Positions 17,552 to 26,758 of a DNA stretch of 64,000 nt are shown here, in pieces. A program made the translations under genes and the position numbers. How positions within the stretch are numbered: position 1 is the stretch's first letter; every line of letters begins with the position of its first letter. Origin of the DNA: Bacillus massiliglaciei. Its GTDB lineage: Bacteria; Bacillota; Bacilli; Bacillales; DSM-1321. The notes beneath the pieces are model-generated. The model was given only the letters and a program-made list of their open reading frames with translations. It was not told the origin of the DNA and ran no database searches. The stretch is from NCBI RefSeq assembly GCF_900098925.1, contig NZ_LT622358.1, positions 332,607 to 396,606 of the forward strand, in the 5' to 3' direction.

Positions 17552-18571
17552 CTATTTTACACGTCGGTAAAAAGTATTTGGCTTTAAATCAAGACGCTTC
17601 ATTCCTTCCGTAGCAGTGATTAATCCAGATTTCCACTCACCATATACTTGAATAAATTTCTCATTAATTTCATACTTGCGTCGTCCGAATCTTACGCCGT
17701 TTTTCTTTGCTACTTCAATACCTTCAGCCTGACGTTGCTTATTTTTTTTGCGTTCTTGCTCGGCAACGTAGGAAAGTAGACTTAAAAATTGGTCTTCTGA
17801 ATAAAGACATTAGATAATACCACCTCTGCCATGTTTTTGATCCACTTGTGACATAATTTTGAGCCACCATTGCCATAGAGAGAGCCGGAATATTTGATGC
17901 TAATAGAGCACCACTCCCACCACCCTTGACCTTGTTTGTGTCCGTGGTAGTGTCTTTTATGGCGTATGGAGAAAAAACAGCCTTTAGGGCTCCATCCGCA
18001 CAAACAGCGTACCACGGACAATCACTTCTAAGTTCTGCTGGCGGGGCCCCGACCCCTTCCAGCAATCACTAAGAAGTGGCACGGCGGTCAAGGGCAAGCA
18101 GCTAACGCTGTGGTAACAGTGATGTTTTCCAGCAAGTGGATCACCTCTGTCATTACTGGCTCATTTTCTTGTCATCGATGGCTCAGAATAATGGCAACGT
18201 TGGCTCAATTGGATGGCAATATTCACTTCCATTAATTTCCCAAGATCACCCATAGTTCGAAATTTCCTACTATCAAAAAGTGTCTCATTTTCTAGGACTA
18301 CAATATCTGCGTTCAGTTCCCGAGTAATATACTTCCATTCCCGATTGATACCATCATAATCCCTACCTAATCGGTCCAACGCATCAAGGTATAATAAATC
18401 TCCTTCTCGGATGATTAAAAGCATCCCCTGATACTGCGGTCGGTTAAAATCCTTTCCACTTTGCTTGTCAATAAAGATATATCGTTCCTCAATTCCAAGA
18501 TCACGAAATTTTTTAAGCTGCCGTTCTGGATTTTGATCCTTAGCTGAAACACGAGCATATCCAATTTTCAA
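17552..18571 (-). pseudogene. Serine recombinase (Tn3-type resolvase) split by an IS remnant
   Basis: The N-terminal part (18571 down to 18226) begins MKIGYARVSAKDQNPERQL, with the catalytic Ser in RVS and later LDRLGRD. It is cut after GKLME. The C-terminal part (17793 down to 17552) continues EQERKKNKQRQAEGIEVAKK and ends in an HTH-like tail NTFYRRVK. Removing 17798-18225 and one CTTC copy leaves 588 bases, an open frame of 195 residues, the usual resolvase size. An Arg-rich catalytic core is intact in the pieces, but the gene is broken. Confidence 0.88.
17798..18225. mobile_element. 428-bp IS21-like deletion remnant
   Basis: Both ends begin TGAATA when read inward. Each carries two to three TGAGCCA boxes (for example 17867-17875 and the complement near 18150-18215), as IS21-family ends do. 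It is flanked by CTTC (17794-17797 and 18226-18229). No transposase remains, only scrap sequence. It interrupts the resolvase gene cleanly. Confidence 0.7.
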
Positions 18572-18606
18572 AATTAGTAGCTCCTTTCTATAAACCTATC
18601 AATCTA

Positions 18607-18716
18607 TGTCAAAAAGTATATTAATAAATCGAAATATTTCAAAACTAAAAAACACACTTTATGACACACGTAATAATAACTGTTTTCTAACGTGTCATAA
18701 AGTATGCTTTTTGACA
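18607..18716. repeat. Nested inverted repeats upstream of the broken resolvase
   Basis: Outer arms TGTCAAAAAGTATA (18607-18620) and TATGCTTTTTGACA (18703-18716) enclose ACTTTATGACACACGT (18656-18671) and ACGTGTCATAAAGT (18690-18703). The position directly upstream of the resolvase start suggests its recombination and operator site. Confidence 0.55.
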
Positions 18717-18862
18717 GTTAATCATCGTAAAATTACTTGTTTATATAAATTAATGCCTATGTATAATTTTACTCATAATATGATCGGTCGTGTTTCTATA
18801 GAAACATCTAAATATTTAAATTAAGTTTGTTTTATTTACATTAAGGATTATTTTATTTTTTT

Positions 18863-18891
18863 TGAAACGTTTTAGTAGTATGGATTGTCTA
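18863..18891 (+). promoter_or_regulatory. ECF-type autoregulated promoter
   Basis: TGAAAC (18863-18868), 17 bases, TGTCTA (18886-18891), close to the TGAAAC / CGTCTA pattern used by Bacillus ECF sigma factors. It precedes an ECF sigma gene. Confidence 0.65.
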
Positions 18892-18917
18892 ACGGTTAGA
18901 AAAAAAGAGGTGAGTCT

Positions 18918-19433
18918 ATGTCAATCGAGAAAAAAATAAAAAAGGCAAAAAGAGGAAACGAACAGGCATTTCAAGAGTTAATTCAAGATGAAAAGAACAA
19001 ACTCTTTCGTATGGCCTATTTATACGTAAAAAATGAAGATGATGCCCTTGATATTGTACAAGATACGATTTACAAAGCTTTTATATCAATCAAACAACTA
19101 AAAGAGCCTCATTATTTTTCTACTTGGATATCAAGAATTTTAATTAATACGGCTCTAGATTTTATTAAGAAAAATAACCGTGCGATTCCATTTAGTGATG
19201 TTGATGGAATTCACAAGGATCAGAATCTTCGAATTGAAGAAAAATTGGACTTATTAGAAGCAATTGAGCGATTAGAAGTGCAATATAAAACAGTGATAAT
19301 TTTTAGATATTACAAGGACCTTTCTATTAAACAAATTGCTGAAATATTGAAATGTCCTGAAGGAACTGTCAAAACTCGATTGCATAGAGCCATTAATCAA
19401 TTGAAATCGGATTTAAAAGAGGAGTGTATCTGA
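18918..19433 (+). CDS. ECF-type RNA polymerase sigma factor
   Basis: A 171-residue protein with sigma region 2 (AYLYVKNEDDALDIVQDTIYKAF, residues 34-56) and region 4 (FRYYKDLSIKQIAEILKCPEGTVKTRLHRA, about 130-160). There is no region 1 or 3, as in extracytoplasmic-function factors; it looks like the SigV/SigW group. Its stop overlaps the start of the next gene (TGATG), so the two are translationally coupled. A TGAAAC-type promoter upstream suggests autoregulation. The stimulus is unknown. Confidence 0.9.
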   Translation: MSIEKKIKKAKRGNEQAFQELIQDEKNKLFRMAYLYVKNEDDALDIVQDTIYKAFISIKQLKEPHYFSTWISRILINTALDFIKKNNRAIPFSDVDGIHKDQNLRIEEKLDLLEAIERLEVQYKTVIIFRYYKDLSIKQIAEILKCPEGTVKTRLHRAINQLKSDLKEECI

Positions 19434-20467
19434 TGAACGATTATTTATCCAACAACGTTAAAAAAGAGGTGGACAAAATAAAAATCCCTGAAGACAAATT
19501 GGATCAAGCAATTGAACATGGTCTTAAAAGAGGTAAAAAGAGTCAACGAGGTCTTAGTAAGAAAGTGCTCTACACTTGCAGCGCAGCCGTTCTTTTATTT
19601 AGCCTTTTAATAGGTTCAGCATTCGTTTCTCCAGCGATGGCAAAGATCGTGTCCAAAATTCCTTATTTGGGACAAATTTTTGAATCTAAGGATGATATAG
19701 TTAAAGTCATTTCAGAAGAACTAAGAGCAAAAGGTTACAACACCAGTAGAGCAGGAGTTTCATTTCCCGAAAAGGAAATATATATATCAATCGAAGGTTC
19801 GGAAAAGTACTTTGATTCTGTTAAAGATGATGTAGAAGATATTGCGAAGGACATTTTACAATCTAAAAATTATGATGCCTATACAATAAAAGTGACTAGA
19901 TATAAGGAACGCGAGATTGATGTGGATGAGAAGAAGGAGAAGCAAAGTATAGAATTTGCACGGGAATATGATATATACCAGCCTGCAATTACGAAAGAGT
20001 TAAAAAAACGCGATTACAACGTATTGTCACTACAGCTGCGTTATAATCCAAAAACAATTGAAATAGAGATCCCTAATACAGAGACTAGGATCGATGAGAT
20101 GAAGCAAGTGATTAATGATGTTCTTCAAACAAATAAAATCGATCCTATTCCATTAAACATAAAGAAAATAGACATGAAAAAAAAGGAACAAGATAAAAGG
20201 TGGAGAGAAATTCTTGATATTGTTGAGGATGACATATTAGGGAAGAAGGAGTACAAAGTTAGAATGGTTGGATATTCTATCCATCCAGAACCAGAAATTC
20301 AGGCGTTTATCACTTTACCTAGTTCAGATGAAAATGCAAAAGCTTTTGCTCAACAGCTTGAAAAAGTCATTGATGACTTTCTTAAATCAGAAGAAATGAA
20401 ATCAAAAGTTAAAAACGATCCCTACCACATTACAATATATAGTAAAGATGACAAGATAATAAATTAA
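19433..20467 (+). CDS. Membrane-anchored anti-sigma-like protein (DUF4030-like)
   Basis: A 344-residue protein. An N-terminal cytosolic part of about 45 residues is followed by one membrane helix VLYTCSAAVLLFSLLIGSAF and an outside domain of about 270 residues. The latter contains repeated segments about 90-100 residues long (EELRAKGYNTSRAGVSFPEKEIYISIEG and later ITKELKKRDYNVLSLQLRYN). ATG 19433 overlaps the sigma stop. Gene order and topology suggest it holds and releases the sigma factor in response to an envelope signal. The assignment as anti-sigma is inference. Confidence 0.7.
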   Translation: MNDYLSNNVKKEVDKIKIPEDKLDQAIEHGLKRGKKSQRGLSKKVLYTCSAAVLLFSLLIGSAFVSPAMAKIVSKIPYLGQIFESKDDIVKVISEELRAKGYNTSRAGVSFPEKEIYISIEGSEKYFDSVKDDVEDIAKDILQSKNYDAYTIKVTRYKEREIDVDEKKEKQSIEFAREYDIYQPAITKELKKRDYNVLSLQLRYNPKTIEIEIPNTETRIDEMKQVINDVLQTNKIDPIPLNIKKIDMKKKEQDKRWREILDIVEDDILGKKEYKVRMVGYSIHPEPEIQAFITLPSSDENAKAFAQQLEKVIDDFLKSEEMKSKVKNDPYHITIYSKDDKIIN

Positions 20468-20537
20468 ATGAAATAAAACAAGAAGAATCCAATTTGGAAC
20501 ACAATAAGACATGGAAAATTTAATGTAGGGTGAATCT

Positions 20538-20792
20538 ATGAAGAAATCTTATACGGTATTTTACATTACTAGAAGTCCAGGTTATGGCGGCTATGGTTAT
20601 GAGATACTGTCATTTGAAGGCACAAAAGAGGAATTTTTAGATGTAATTAGTAAAATCGTGCTTACTAAATATGGATGTTATAAAATCAGAATTGTACATG
20701 ATAAGAAAAAAAGTATGTATATTTTGGGTATTAAAAGACGAGGAAGGAAAAAAGAATTTAGAGTTTTTATAAAGGATGTTCCTAATAAGTAA
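20538..20792 (+). CDS. Small hypothetical protein
   Basis: An 84-residue basic protein (MKKSYTVFYITRSPGYGGYG...). No family recognised. It lies 70 bases after the anti-sigma-like gene in the same direction and before a terminator, so it could be the last gene of that operon. The ribosome site (AGGGTG) is weak. Confidence 0.5.
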   Translation: MKKSYTVFYITRSPGYGGYGYEILSFEGTKEEFLDVISKIVLTKYGCYKIRIVHDKKKSMYILGIKRRGRKKEFRVFIKDVPNK

Positions 20793-20850
20793 TTACATTA
20801 AAAAAAGAGATAGTGCTTATTCAAGTAACGAGTGCAAGAGTTAAAGATGG

Positions 20851-20873
20851 GATCGCTGCGGCGATCTTTTTTC
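20851..20873 (+). terminator. Terminator
   Basis: GATCGC (20851-20856), loop TGCG, GCGATC, then six to seven Ts. Confidence 0.8.
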
Positions 20874-20951
20874 TTGTGGAGCTAAAGAAGTAGGATAGTT
20901 TGAAAAAGGATAGTAAATATCTGGTAGAATATGTTTAGAGGTGAAGTGAAA

Positions 20952-21206
20952 ATGGAAATGAGAAATTTTATTCTGCATCGAGATAATATATTATCAGTAC
21001 AGGTTCAAATTGGTGATTCTGATTATACATTCGGAATGAAATGGAAGAATCCTGAAAAACCTTACGATGATACTTGGGAACTCAAATCATATTGTAACAA
21101 CAAGACTGGAGAAAAGGATTTAACAAAAGAACAAATTAAGGAATTTATGGATACAGTTAATCCAAAGGTTAATTGGAATATGGATGATTTTAAAAAACGG
21201 GGATAA
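20952..21206 (+). CDS. Hypothetical protein
   Basis: Eighty-four residues from ATG 20952 (MEMRNFILHRDNILSVQVQIG), behind AGAGGTGAAG. It contains Trp-rich segments (FGMKWKNPEKPYDDTWEL). No family recognised. It is followed by another small gene 75 bases downstream. Confidence 0.5.
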   Translation: MEMRNFILHRDNILSVQVQIGDSDYTFGMKWKNPEKPYDDTWELKSYCNNKTGEKDLTKEQIKEFMDTVNPKVNWNMDDFKKRG

Positions 21207-21280
21207 TTGTTATTCCTGCTTTCTTTAACGAACGGTCAGGATAGCTTAAAAAACATATAAACTTTAATTGGAGGAATATA

Positions 21281-21763
21281 TTGAAAAAGTTACGTGGGAA
21301 AAGGCGATATTTTCGTAATTTATGGAAAGAAGTATCACTGGAAAATTGTAAATTGAACTTTAATAACGAGTCGTGGTTTGACTTATGGCATAACCATCTC
21401 GATTTTTCTGGATATGGAAATGGTAGTCTGAGGATGCGTAGAAAGCACATTGAGGCACATATAGCTTTATATAAAAATGTATTAAAAAAGCTTGAAACCT
21501 TTGAAAAACCATACCAAGCTTGGATTCACATTGATGATGATGACGCGAGTAAAGATGCAGTTTTTATTCATACCCCAAATCCAAACGAAGATAATTTCCC
21601 CCTTAAAGTAGAAAATTTGAACTGGGAGAATTGCACAATCCCATCTGTTTTCCACGATTTAATTAATACGAAGGAATTTTTTGTCGAACACTATAAATCT
21701 CAATCTGAAGGTGGTTACATTATCCAGTCCAAAAATCAGGGGAATAGATTGAATTCTTATTAA
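21281..21763 (+). CDS. Hypothetical cytosolic protein
   Basis: A 160-residue protein from TTG 21281, behind GGAGGA. Aromatic-rich (SWFDLWHNHLDFSGYGNG, YQAWIHIDDDDASKDAVF). It has no signal or membrane segment. I recognise no family. Such aromatic, acidic small proteins in islands are often immunity-like, but nothing here proves it. Confidence 0.5.
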   Translation: MKKLRGKRRYFRNLWKEVSLENCKLNFNNESWFDLWHNHLDFSGYGNGSLRMRRKHIEAHIALYKNVLKKLETFEKPYQAWIHIDDDDASKDAVFIHTPNPNEDNFPLKVENLNWENCTIPSVFHDLINTKEFFVEHYKSQSEGGYIIQSKNQGNRLNSY

Positions 21764-21899
21764 AGTAACTGATCCGATGCTTCAACAACGGAGGGTCGCT
21801 TTTTCTTATTGAAATACGGTGCAGTTTAATTGAAGAAAAAATACAATAAATAACCTATAATACTATTGCAAGTATTTTAAGTTTTTAAGGAGAACGAAA

Positions 21900-22058
21900 A
21901 TGCTAAATATAACATTGAATAAGTGGTTTAGTTTATTAGCTTCTTTGTTTTATCTTGTTTATGTTTATAATGCCCGTATATATTATAATAGTATTAAGCA
22001 TGAATTTCACCTAAATCATAAGCCGGTGTTAGGGAAATCTTCCCCCATTTACTTTTAA
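21900..22058 (+). CDS. Short possible membrane peptide
   Basis: Fifty-two codons starting MLNITLNKWFSLLASLFYLV, with one hydrophobic helix, behind AAGGAG (21887-21892). It ends just before the IS66 element. No family recognised; it may be the start of a lost gene. Confidence 0.3.
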   Translation: MLNITLNKWFSLLASLFYLVYVYNARIYYNSIKHEFHLNHKPVLGKSSPIYF

Positions 22059-22141
22059 GGTGAATTAAGATTAATATTTATATATGTAAGCGTAAAATAA
22101 TCCCCACCTTTTGATAAGATGAGGATGCTGATAAGATTGAT

Positions 22142-23704
22142 TTACTTCACCGGTACCCTGCATTGATCGGGCAGTGAAACCGACCATGGAAGCATCTTTT
22201 GGATGACTTCGTCATTGTTCACATCCACAGTGGGAAGCTGCTGAAATAGGTAGAGAAGGTATTCGTAGGGATTTAGCCCGTTTTCCTTCGCTGTCTCCAC
22301 TATGCTGTACACGATCGCACTCCCTCGTGCGCCTCGTGGTGTATTTGAAAAGAGCCAGTTTTTCCTGCCGATTACAAACGGCTTGATAGCTCGCTCACTC
22401 CGGTTATTGTCGATCTCCAATCGGCCATCTTGTAAGAAAGCCTCTAATAATTCCCACTGGTTGAGACCATAAGTGATTGCTTCGCCCAATTTCGATTTTG
22501 GTGCCACTTGAGGCTGTTTCGTTTGAAGCCATGCCAAAAAGAGGTCCAGGACCGGCTTGCTTTTTTCAAGCCGTACCTCGTACCGTTTTTCGGAGGATTC
22601 TTTTTTGATTGCCCGTTCAATGGCATACAGCTGGTTACAGAACTGCAAGCCTTCGGCAGAGGCAGTCTGTTTCCCTTTTGCTGAAGGTGGCGCCGCTTTT
22701 AATGCCTCGTCGAATTTGCGACGGGCGTGTGCCCAACAGCCAACCAAGATTACATCCGGGACTTTCAGGTAACCCGAATAGCCATCCACTTGAAGATAAC
22801 CACTGAAGGTTTCCAAAAAGTGTTTGGCGTGCTCACCTTTGCGTGAAGGCTGATAGTCGTACAGGACAATCGGGGGACCGTCGGTCCCTGTCCGATATAG
22901 CCAAACATAGGATTTGGCTGTCGCATCGCGGCCTGGTTCGCGCAAGACTTGAAGTGTGGTTTCGTCGGCATGGGCAATGGGCTGTTTGACCAATTCCTGA
23001 TGCATGCGATCATACAATATGGAAAGCCACTTTTCCGCACCATACAAAACCCAGTTCGCCATCGTTTGGCGTGACAGGTTCACGCCGAGACGTTGGATGT
23101 ACTTTTCCTGCCGGTACAAAGGCAGACCTTCCACATATTTTTGTGTGATGATATGCGCCATGATCGACGGGGAAGCCAGACTTTTCGGGAAGACCGAAGG
23201 AAGCATGGGTGCCGTGACGATTGGCGTTTCTGTGCCATGTTGCTCACAGTGGCGGCAGGCGTAGACGAAGCGTTTATGCTCGATCACTTTCACCTTTGCC
23301 GGTTCTATGGCCAGTTCCTTCCGGACCTCGACGCTCATTTCGTGTAGTCCGTGACCGCAACACGAACAAGCCTGGTCCGCATCGGCCAATCGATACTCGA
23401 TTGTTTCCGTCGGCAGGCTGCTTAGGGATGTTTCACGCTGACCTCGCTTTTTCTTACGGCGATACGTGATTGTTTCGTGTATGGGCTCCGATACAGTTGG
23501 ATCGGCTAGTTGTTCGGCTTCGTTAAACAACAGAAGCGCTAATTGGTCGTCATCCGTCTTTTCGCTGGAAGAGCCGAATCGTTTTTGTTGGCTAAGGCGG
23601 AATTGTTCTTCATACCACTTGATTTTAGCCGTCAGCTCTTCCACCTGTGCCTGAAGCGACTCAATTGTTGGTTCAGCTGGTGGAGTTTGTACGTTCGTTT
23701 TCAT
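22142..23704 (-). CDS. tnpC: IS66 transposase TnpC
   Basis: A 520-residue transposase. Residues 10-40 form a coiled coil (TIESLQAQVEELTAKIKWYEEQF). A zinc-binding segment follows (ACSCCGHGLHEM, ACRHCEQHG), then the catalytic core (IAHADETTLQVL, YLQVDGYSGYL, LEIDNNRSERAIKPFVIGRKN) and a C-terminal helical tail. Start ATG 23704 was chosen because the coiled coil begins there; sequence further upstream is unlike the family. Confidence 0.92.
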   Translation of the reverse strand: MKTNVQTPPAEPTIESLQAQVEELTAKIKWYEEQFRLSQQKRFGSSSEKTDDDQLALLLFNEAEQLADPTVSEPIHETITYRRKKKRGQRETSLSSLPTETIEYRLADADQACSCCGHGLHEMSVEVRKELAIEPAKVKVIEHKRFVYACRHCEQHGTETPIVTAPMLPSVFPKSLASPSIMAHIITQKYVEGLPLYRQEKYIQRLGVNLSRQTMANWVLYGAEKWLSILYDRMHQELVKQPIAHADETTLQVLREPGRDATAKSYVWLYRTGTDGPPIVLYDYQPSRKGEHAKHFLETFSGYLQVDGYSGYLKVPDVILVGCWAHARRKFDEALKAAPPSAKGKQTASAEGLQFCNQLYAIERAIKKESSEKRYEVRLEKSKPVLDLFLAWLQTKQPQVAPKSKLGEAITYGLNQWELLEAFLQDGRLEIDNNRSERAIKPFVIGRKNWLFSNTPRGARGSAIVYSIVETAKENGLNPYEYLLYLFQQLPTVDVNNDEVIQKMLPWSVSLPDQCRVPVK

Positions 23705-23757
23705 ACTAAGCAATATTCGACAAATATGCACAAACTCCTTCTTTCCGATTGAAAATA

Positions 23758-24114
23758 TCACACAATCCTTTGCGATTGCACGGCGGGGTGTGCCTGCTTT
23801 TGAGAGAGGGACAATCCATCCAGCAGCCAGCGTAATTGTTTTCTCGTAACGGCCATCGGGATGGCATTGTTTCCAGACGGCCACTGGAAGGTTCCTCTCT
23901 CAAGGCGCCGATAATGAAGCCAGAAACCATTGTGGTCCCATTGCAGGATTTTCAATTTATCGCGTGAGCGATTGCAGAAAACAAACAAGCAGTGGCTGAA
24001 TGGATTGAGTTCAAAGGTTTCCTGTACAATGGCAGCCAATCCATCAATCGATTTTCGCAGATCGGTGGGCCCTTGTGCCAGGTACACCTTATCGATTGTT
24101 ACTTCGTCAATCAT
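23758..24114 (-). CDS. tnpB: IS66 accessory protein TnpB
   Basis: A 118-residue protein with the family signature YLAQGPTDLRKSIDGLA and LFVFCNRSRDKLKILQWD. In IS66 elements it is needed for transposition together with TnpC. Its start overlaps the tnpA stop by four bases (ATGA type). Confidence 0.92.
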   Translation of the reverse strand: MIDEVTIDKVYLAQGPTDLRKSIDGLAAIVQETFELNPFSHCLFVFCNRSRDKLKILQWDHNGFWLHYRRLERGTFQWPSGNNAIPMAVTRKQLRWLLDGLSLSQKQAHPAVQSQRIV

Positions 24115-24428
24115 TTTCCTGTCAATGCCTTCAAGACTTGACGCAACAGCGCCTCGCTAAAGCCTTCGTTGACTTCGATCGTGACACCGCCGGCCCGAAG
24201 TCGGATTGGTGTCGGGGAAGACGACCAAGTCTCAGCCGGGGTGACGTCCAATGTCATCCACTGAACAGGTGAAGGTGTAACCGGCGTGGAGTTTTGGAAT
24301 TTTTTCATCCAATAGCAGAACTGGTGGTAGGGTAGGTCTTTGTTTCGACAAAAAGCTCTTTTCGATAATCCGCTAGAAGCGAAATCTTCAAAACGCTCCT
24401 TCCATTGTTGTTCGAGCGTTGGGTTCAT
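24111..24428 (-). CDS. tnpA: IS66 accessory protein TnpA
   Basis: A 105-residue protein with an HTH-like N-terminus (WKERFEDFASSGLSKRAFC). It is the first gene of the IS66 operon, close to the right terminal repeat. The length and order tnpA-tnpB-tnpC match the family. Confidence 0.88.
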   Translation of the reverse strand: MNPTLEQQWKERFEDFASSGLSKRAFCRNKDLPYHQFCYWMKKFQNSTPVTPSPVQWMTLDVTPAETWSSSPTPIRLRAGGVTIEVNEGFSEALLRQVLKALTGK

Positions 24429-24523
24429 AAAAAAACCTCCTTCAAGCTTGTAAACTTAAGGAGATTATCTCATGGTTGTTTTTAAGGTTGTAGGTGGGCA
24501 CAGTTTTACGCTTACTTATATAT

Positions 24524-25040
24524 TAAAATATATAGTTTATCAAGCCTTTTAGGCACCGGCTTCCTAGGAAGCTTCTTCAAGCTATACCACAGAAAACCCT
24601 AATCAAAATGCAGGGTATTCGTATAAGAAAAAAGAGTTCATTTTGATTAACTTAATTTCAAGGAATTTAATACTTAAAATTAATAAAGACTCCTTGAAGA
24701 AATAAAGAGGACTTAAGTATAATATTTTTTAAGAAACAATTGACATTAAAAAGGACTGTTCGGTGCTGGTAACACCAAAAGGGTCAATAATAGGCTCCCT
24801 TTAGGGGGGGCAGCCTAAGTGGGGAAATAATCCATCATAAGCGGCCAAGCTCAAGGATGGATTATTTTTTATGGTTAATTGAAGGCATTGCAACGACTTA
24901 GCAACTATTTGCGTTTTGTTGGGGTACGTAAACGATTCTGGATTTCAGGGGCCACTATGGAAAACAAAACCAAAAATTAGATGTTTAATGTCAATAAAAT
25001 TGTTCCAGAAAAGGGCCATATTATTGAGGAACGCTTAGTA
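24524..25040. other. Gene-free stretch with an orphan leader-like RNA
   Basis: No credible gene. Positions 24740-24870 contain several hairpins and end in a terminator; see the separate entry. The rest holds nothing I can name. Confidence 0.5.
24825..24870 (+). terminator. Terminator of an orphan leader
   Basis: AATAATCCATC (24826-24836) pairs with GATGGATTATT (24856-24866), followed by Ts. Upstream hairpins (GGTGCTGGTAACACC; AAAGGG with CCCTTT; AGGCT with AGCCT) suggest a structured leader whose gene is gone. No riboswitch class recognised. Confidence 0.55.
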
Positions 25041-25095
25041 GGGGTAGCGTCAGGAAAATGCGGATTTACAACGATAAGCAAATTACAACATAAAA

Positions 25096-25132
25096 AAACG
25101 GTTCCTAAACGTTGTGCGGAATCGTTTTTTTT
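25096..25132. terminator. Terminator near the left end of the Tn3 element
   Basis: AAACGGTTCC (25096-25105) pairs with GGAATCGTTT (25118-25127), then a run of Ts on the plus strand and As upstream of the first arm, so it could stop transcription both ways. Confidence 0.65.
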
Positions 25133-25172
25133 ATTTCGTTTGTTAAACTAAAGAGCACTTTAATAAGATTTT

Positions 25173-25812
25173 TTAATTTTCCCCCCATTTATTTTGGAAA
25201 ATAAGGTTGTCTAAAGAACGCCTTTTTTCCCAATCAGCTAATTCTAGAATGGGTTTTTCTGGATAATCATCAGTGTAACCAATAGAAATAAGAGCAATAG
25301 GCTCAATATGTGGTGGTATTTCTAAAATGTCTCTAATATCATTCTTTTTATAAAAACTTACCCAGCCCATTGCAAGCCCTTCAGCACTAGCTGCTAACCA
25401 CATATTTTGAATGGCACAAGCAGTTGATAAAGCATCCGTTTCAGGAATTGAATTTCGTCCTAATATGCGAACCTCCTCTTGTTGGATCACAAGTTACACA
25501 TATAGTTAAAGGAGATTCTTTTAGACCTTCAACTTTTAAACTAAGGAATTTCGTTTCTTTTTCTCCTTCATAATGAATAGCCAATGCTCTTCTTTCCTTA
25601 TCCGCTGCCCATGCTAACTTTTCTTTAATTTCATTTGAAGAAACTAAAATAAAATTCCATGGTTGCATAAACCCTACTGAGGGTGCATGATGAGCAGCAT
25701 TTAGTATTTTATGTATTGTATTTTCTGGGATAGGAGTTGACAAAAAACTTCGGATGTCTCTTCTATGATAAATAACTTTATATATTGCTTCTTTTTCTTC
25801 CTTAGTAAACAT
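25173..25812 (-). pseudogene. bluB: Frameshifted bluB (5,6-dimethylbenzimidazole synthase)
   Basis: Two overlapping frames together make one nitroreductase-fold protein. The first gives RRDIRSF, HHAPSVGFMQPWNF and CDPTRGGSH; the second continues LGRNSIPETDALSTACAIQNMWLAASAEGLAMGWVSF. These are BluB signatures (the enzyme that cleaves reduced FMN to the lower ligand of vitamin B12). Near 25473 one T seems missing (HIL-GR turned into HIRTKF). It is carried on the Tn3 element near thiC. Either decayed or a sequencing slip. Confidence 0.8.
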
Positions 25813-25925
25813 ATTTTCCCTCTCTCGTTAAAAATTAAAATGTTATTGTTTATTCATATATTAACAATAAAACCTGTTGCTGTCTAGACTGACCTATTCA
25901 TTTGAGACAGTAATAAAACACCTTC

Positions 25926-26657
25926 TTAGGCTGCCATATCACCAAACTCTATTGGTGTGTGGTAGCCTAATTTTTCTTGGATACGCTCTTCATTATAATA
26001 ACTCATAAATTGATCGACACGTTCCTTTACTTCTTCTAGCGACAAAGAATGGAATTTAACAAACTGAAATTCTTCTGATTTAAGGTTCGAGTGGAAAGAC
26101 TCAATCACTGCGTTATCCCAACAGTTTCCCCTGCGTGACATACTACCAACTAAATTCTTTTCTTTAATCCGATTCTGATAAGCATAAGAAGAATAGACAC
26201 TTCCTTGATCTGAATGGATAATGACTCCTTTAGGGTTTCCTCGCTTTTCTAGTGCTTCATTCAAGGTATCAATCACCAAAGGAATTTGTTGATGAGTATA
26301 AAGTTTATAGGCAACAATTTGATTATTAAACAAGTCCATGATCGTTGATAAATATAAAGTGTCTGGCCCATATTGGATGTAGGTAATATCTGTTACCCAC
26401 TTATGGTTAGGTTTGCTTGCGTGAAACTCTCGCTGTAATAAGTTTGGTGCGACAACGACAGATTCTCCTTGAGACTTCCACCTTCTCTTTTGTTTTACTT
26501 TACATTGAAGGTGATATTTCTGCATGATTCGTTGAACAGTATTGCAGCTCAATTTGATATGGTAGTCACGTTTTAAAAGCTCCTTGATTTTTCGATGACC
26601 ATATCGGTATTTAGTTTTTTCGCAAAGGTAAATAATCGCTTCTTCTTCCTTAGACAA
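25926..26657 (-). CDS. IS3-family transposase OrfB (catalytic part)
   Basis: A rve-type integrase core with the DDE triad: VTDITYIQ (D), IIHSDQGSVY (D), NAVIESFHSNLKSE (E). The frame stays open upstream to about 26800 (YTVSAILSALNVPRSTYYRW), so the real product is the OrfAB fusion made by -1 frameshifting near 26785. Confidence 0.9.
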   Translation of the reverse strand: MSKEEEAIIYLCEKTKYRYGHRKIKELLKRDYHIKLSCNTVQRIMQKYHLQCKVKQKRRWKSQGESVVVAPNLLQREFHASKPNHKWVTDITYIQYGPDTLYLSTIMDLFNNQIVAYKLYTHQQIPLVIDTLNEALEKRGNPKGVIIHSDQGSVYSSYAYQNRIKEKNLVGSMSRRGNCWDNAVIESFHSNLKSEEFQFVKFHSLSLEEVKERVDQFMSYYNEERIQEKLGYHTPIEFGDMAA

Positions 26658-26758
26658 CTCAACTGGTTGCGCATTTGCCCAGCGATAATAGGTGGATCTA
26701 GGAACATTTAAAGCTGATAAAATAGCTGATACTGTATATTTCTTTCGTAAATTCTGAA

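Larger units (their letters stand above)
22086..24515 (-). mobile_element. IS66-family insertion sequence
   Basis: A 2430-bp element with inverted ends beginning GTAAGCGTAAAA (22086 and, inverted, 24515) and an exact 8-bp target duplication TTATATAT (22078-22085 and 24516-24523). It carries tnpA, tnpB and tnpC on the minus strand, all intact, so insertion is recent and it may be active. Its base composition is richer in GC than the neighbours. Confidence 0.95.

Noticed and set aside
17739..18065. Open frame of 108 codons on the minus strand
   Set aside because: It crosses the boundary between the IS21-like remnant and the resolvase C-terminus, so it is a chance fusion of two pieces.
18606..18824. 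Open frame of 72 codons
   Set aside because: It runs through the nested inverted repeats upstream of the resolvase, has no ribosome site and no recognisable protein features.
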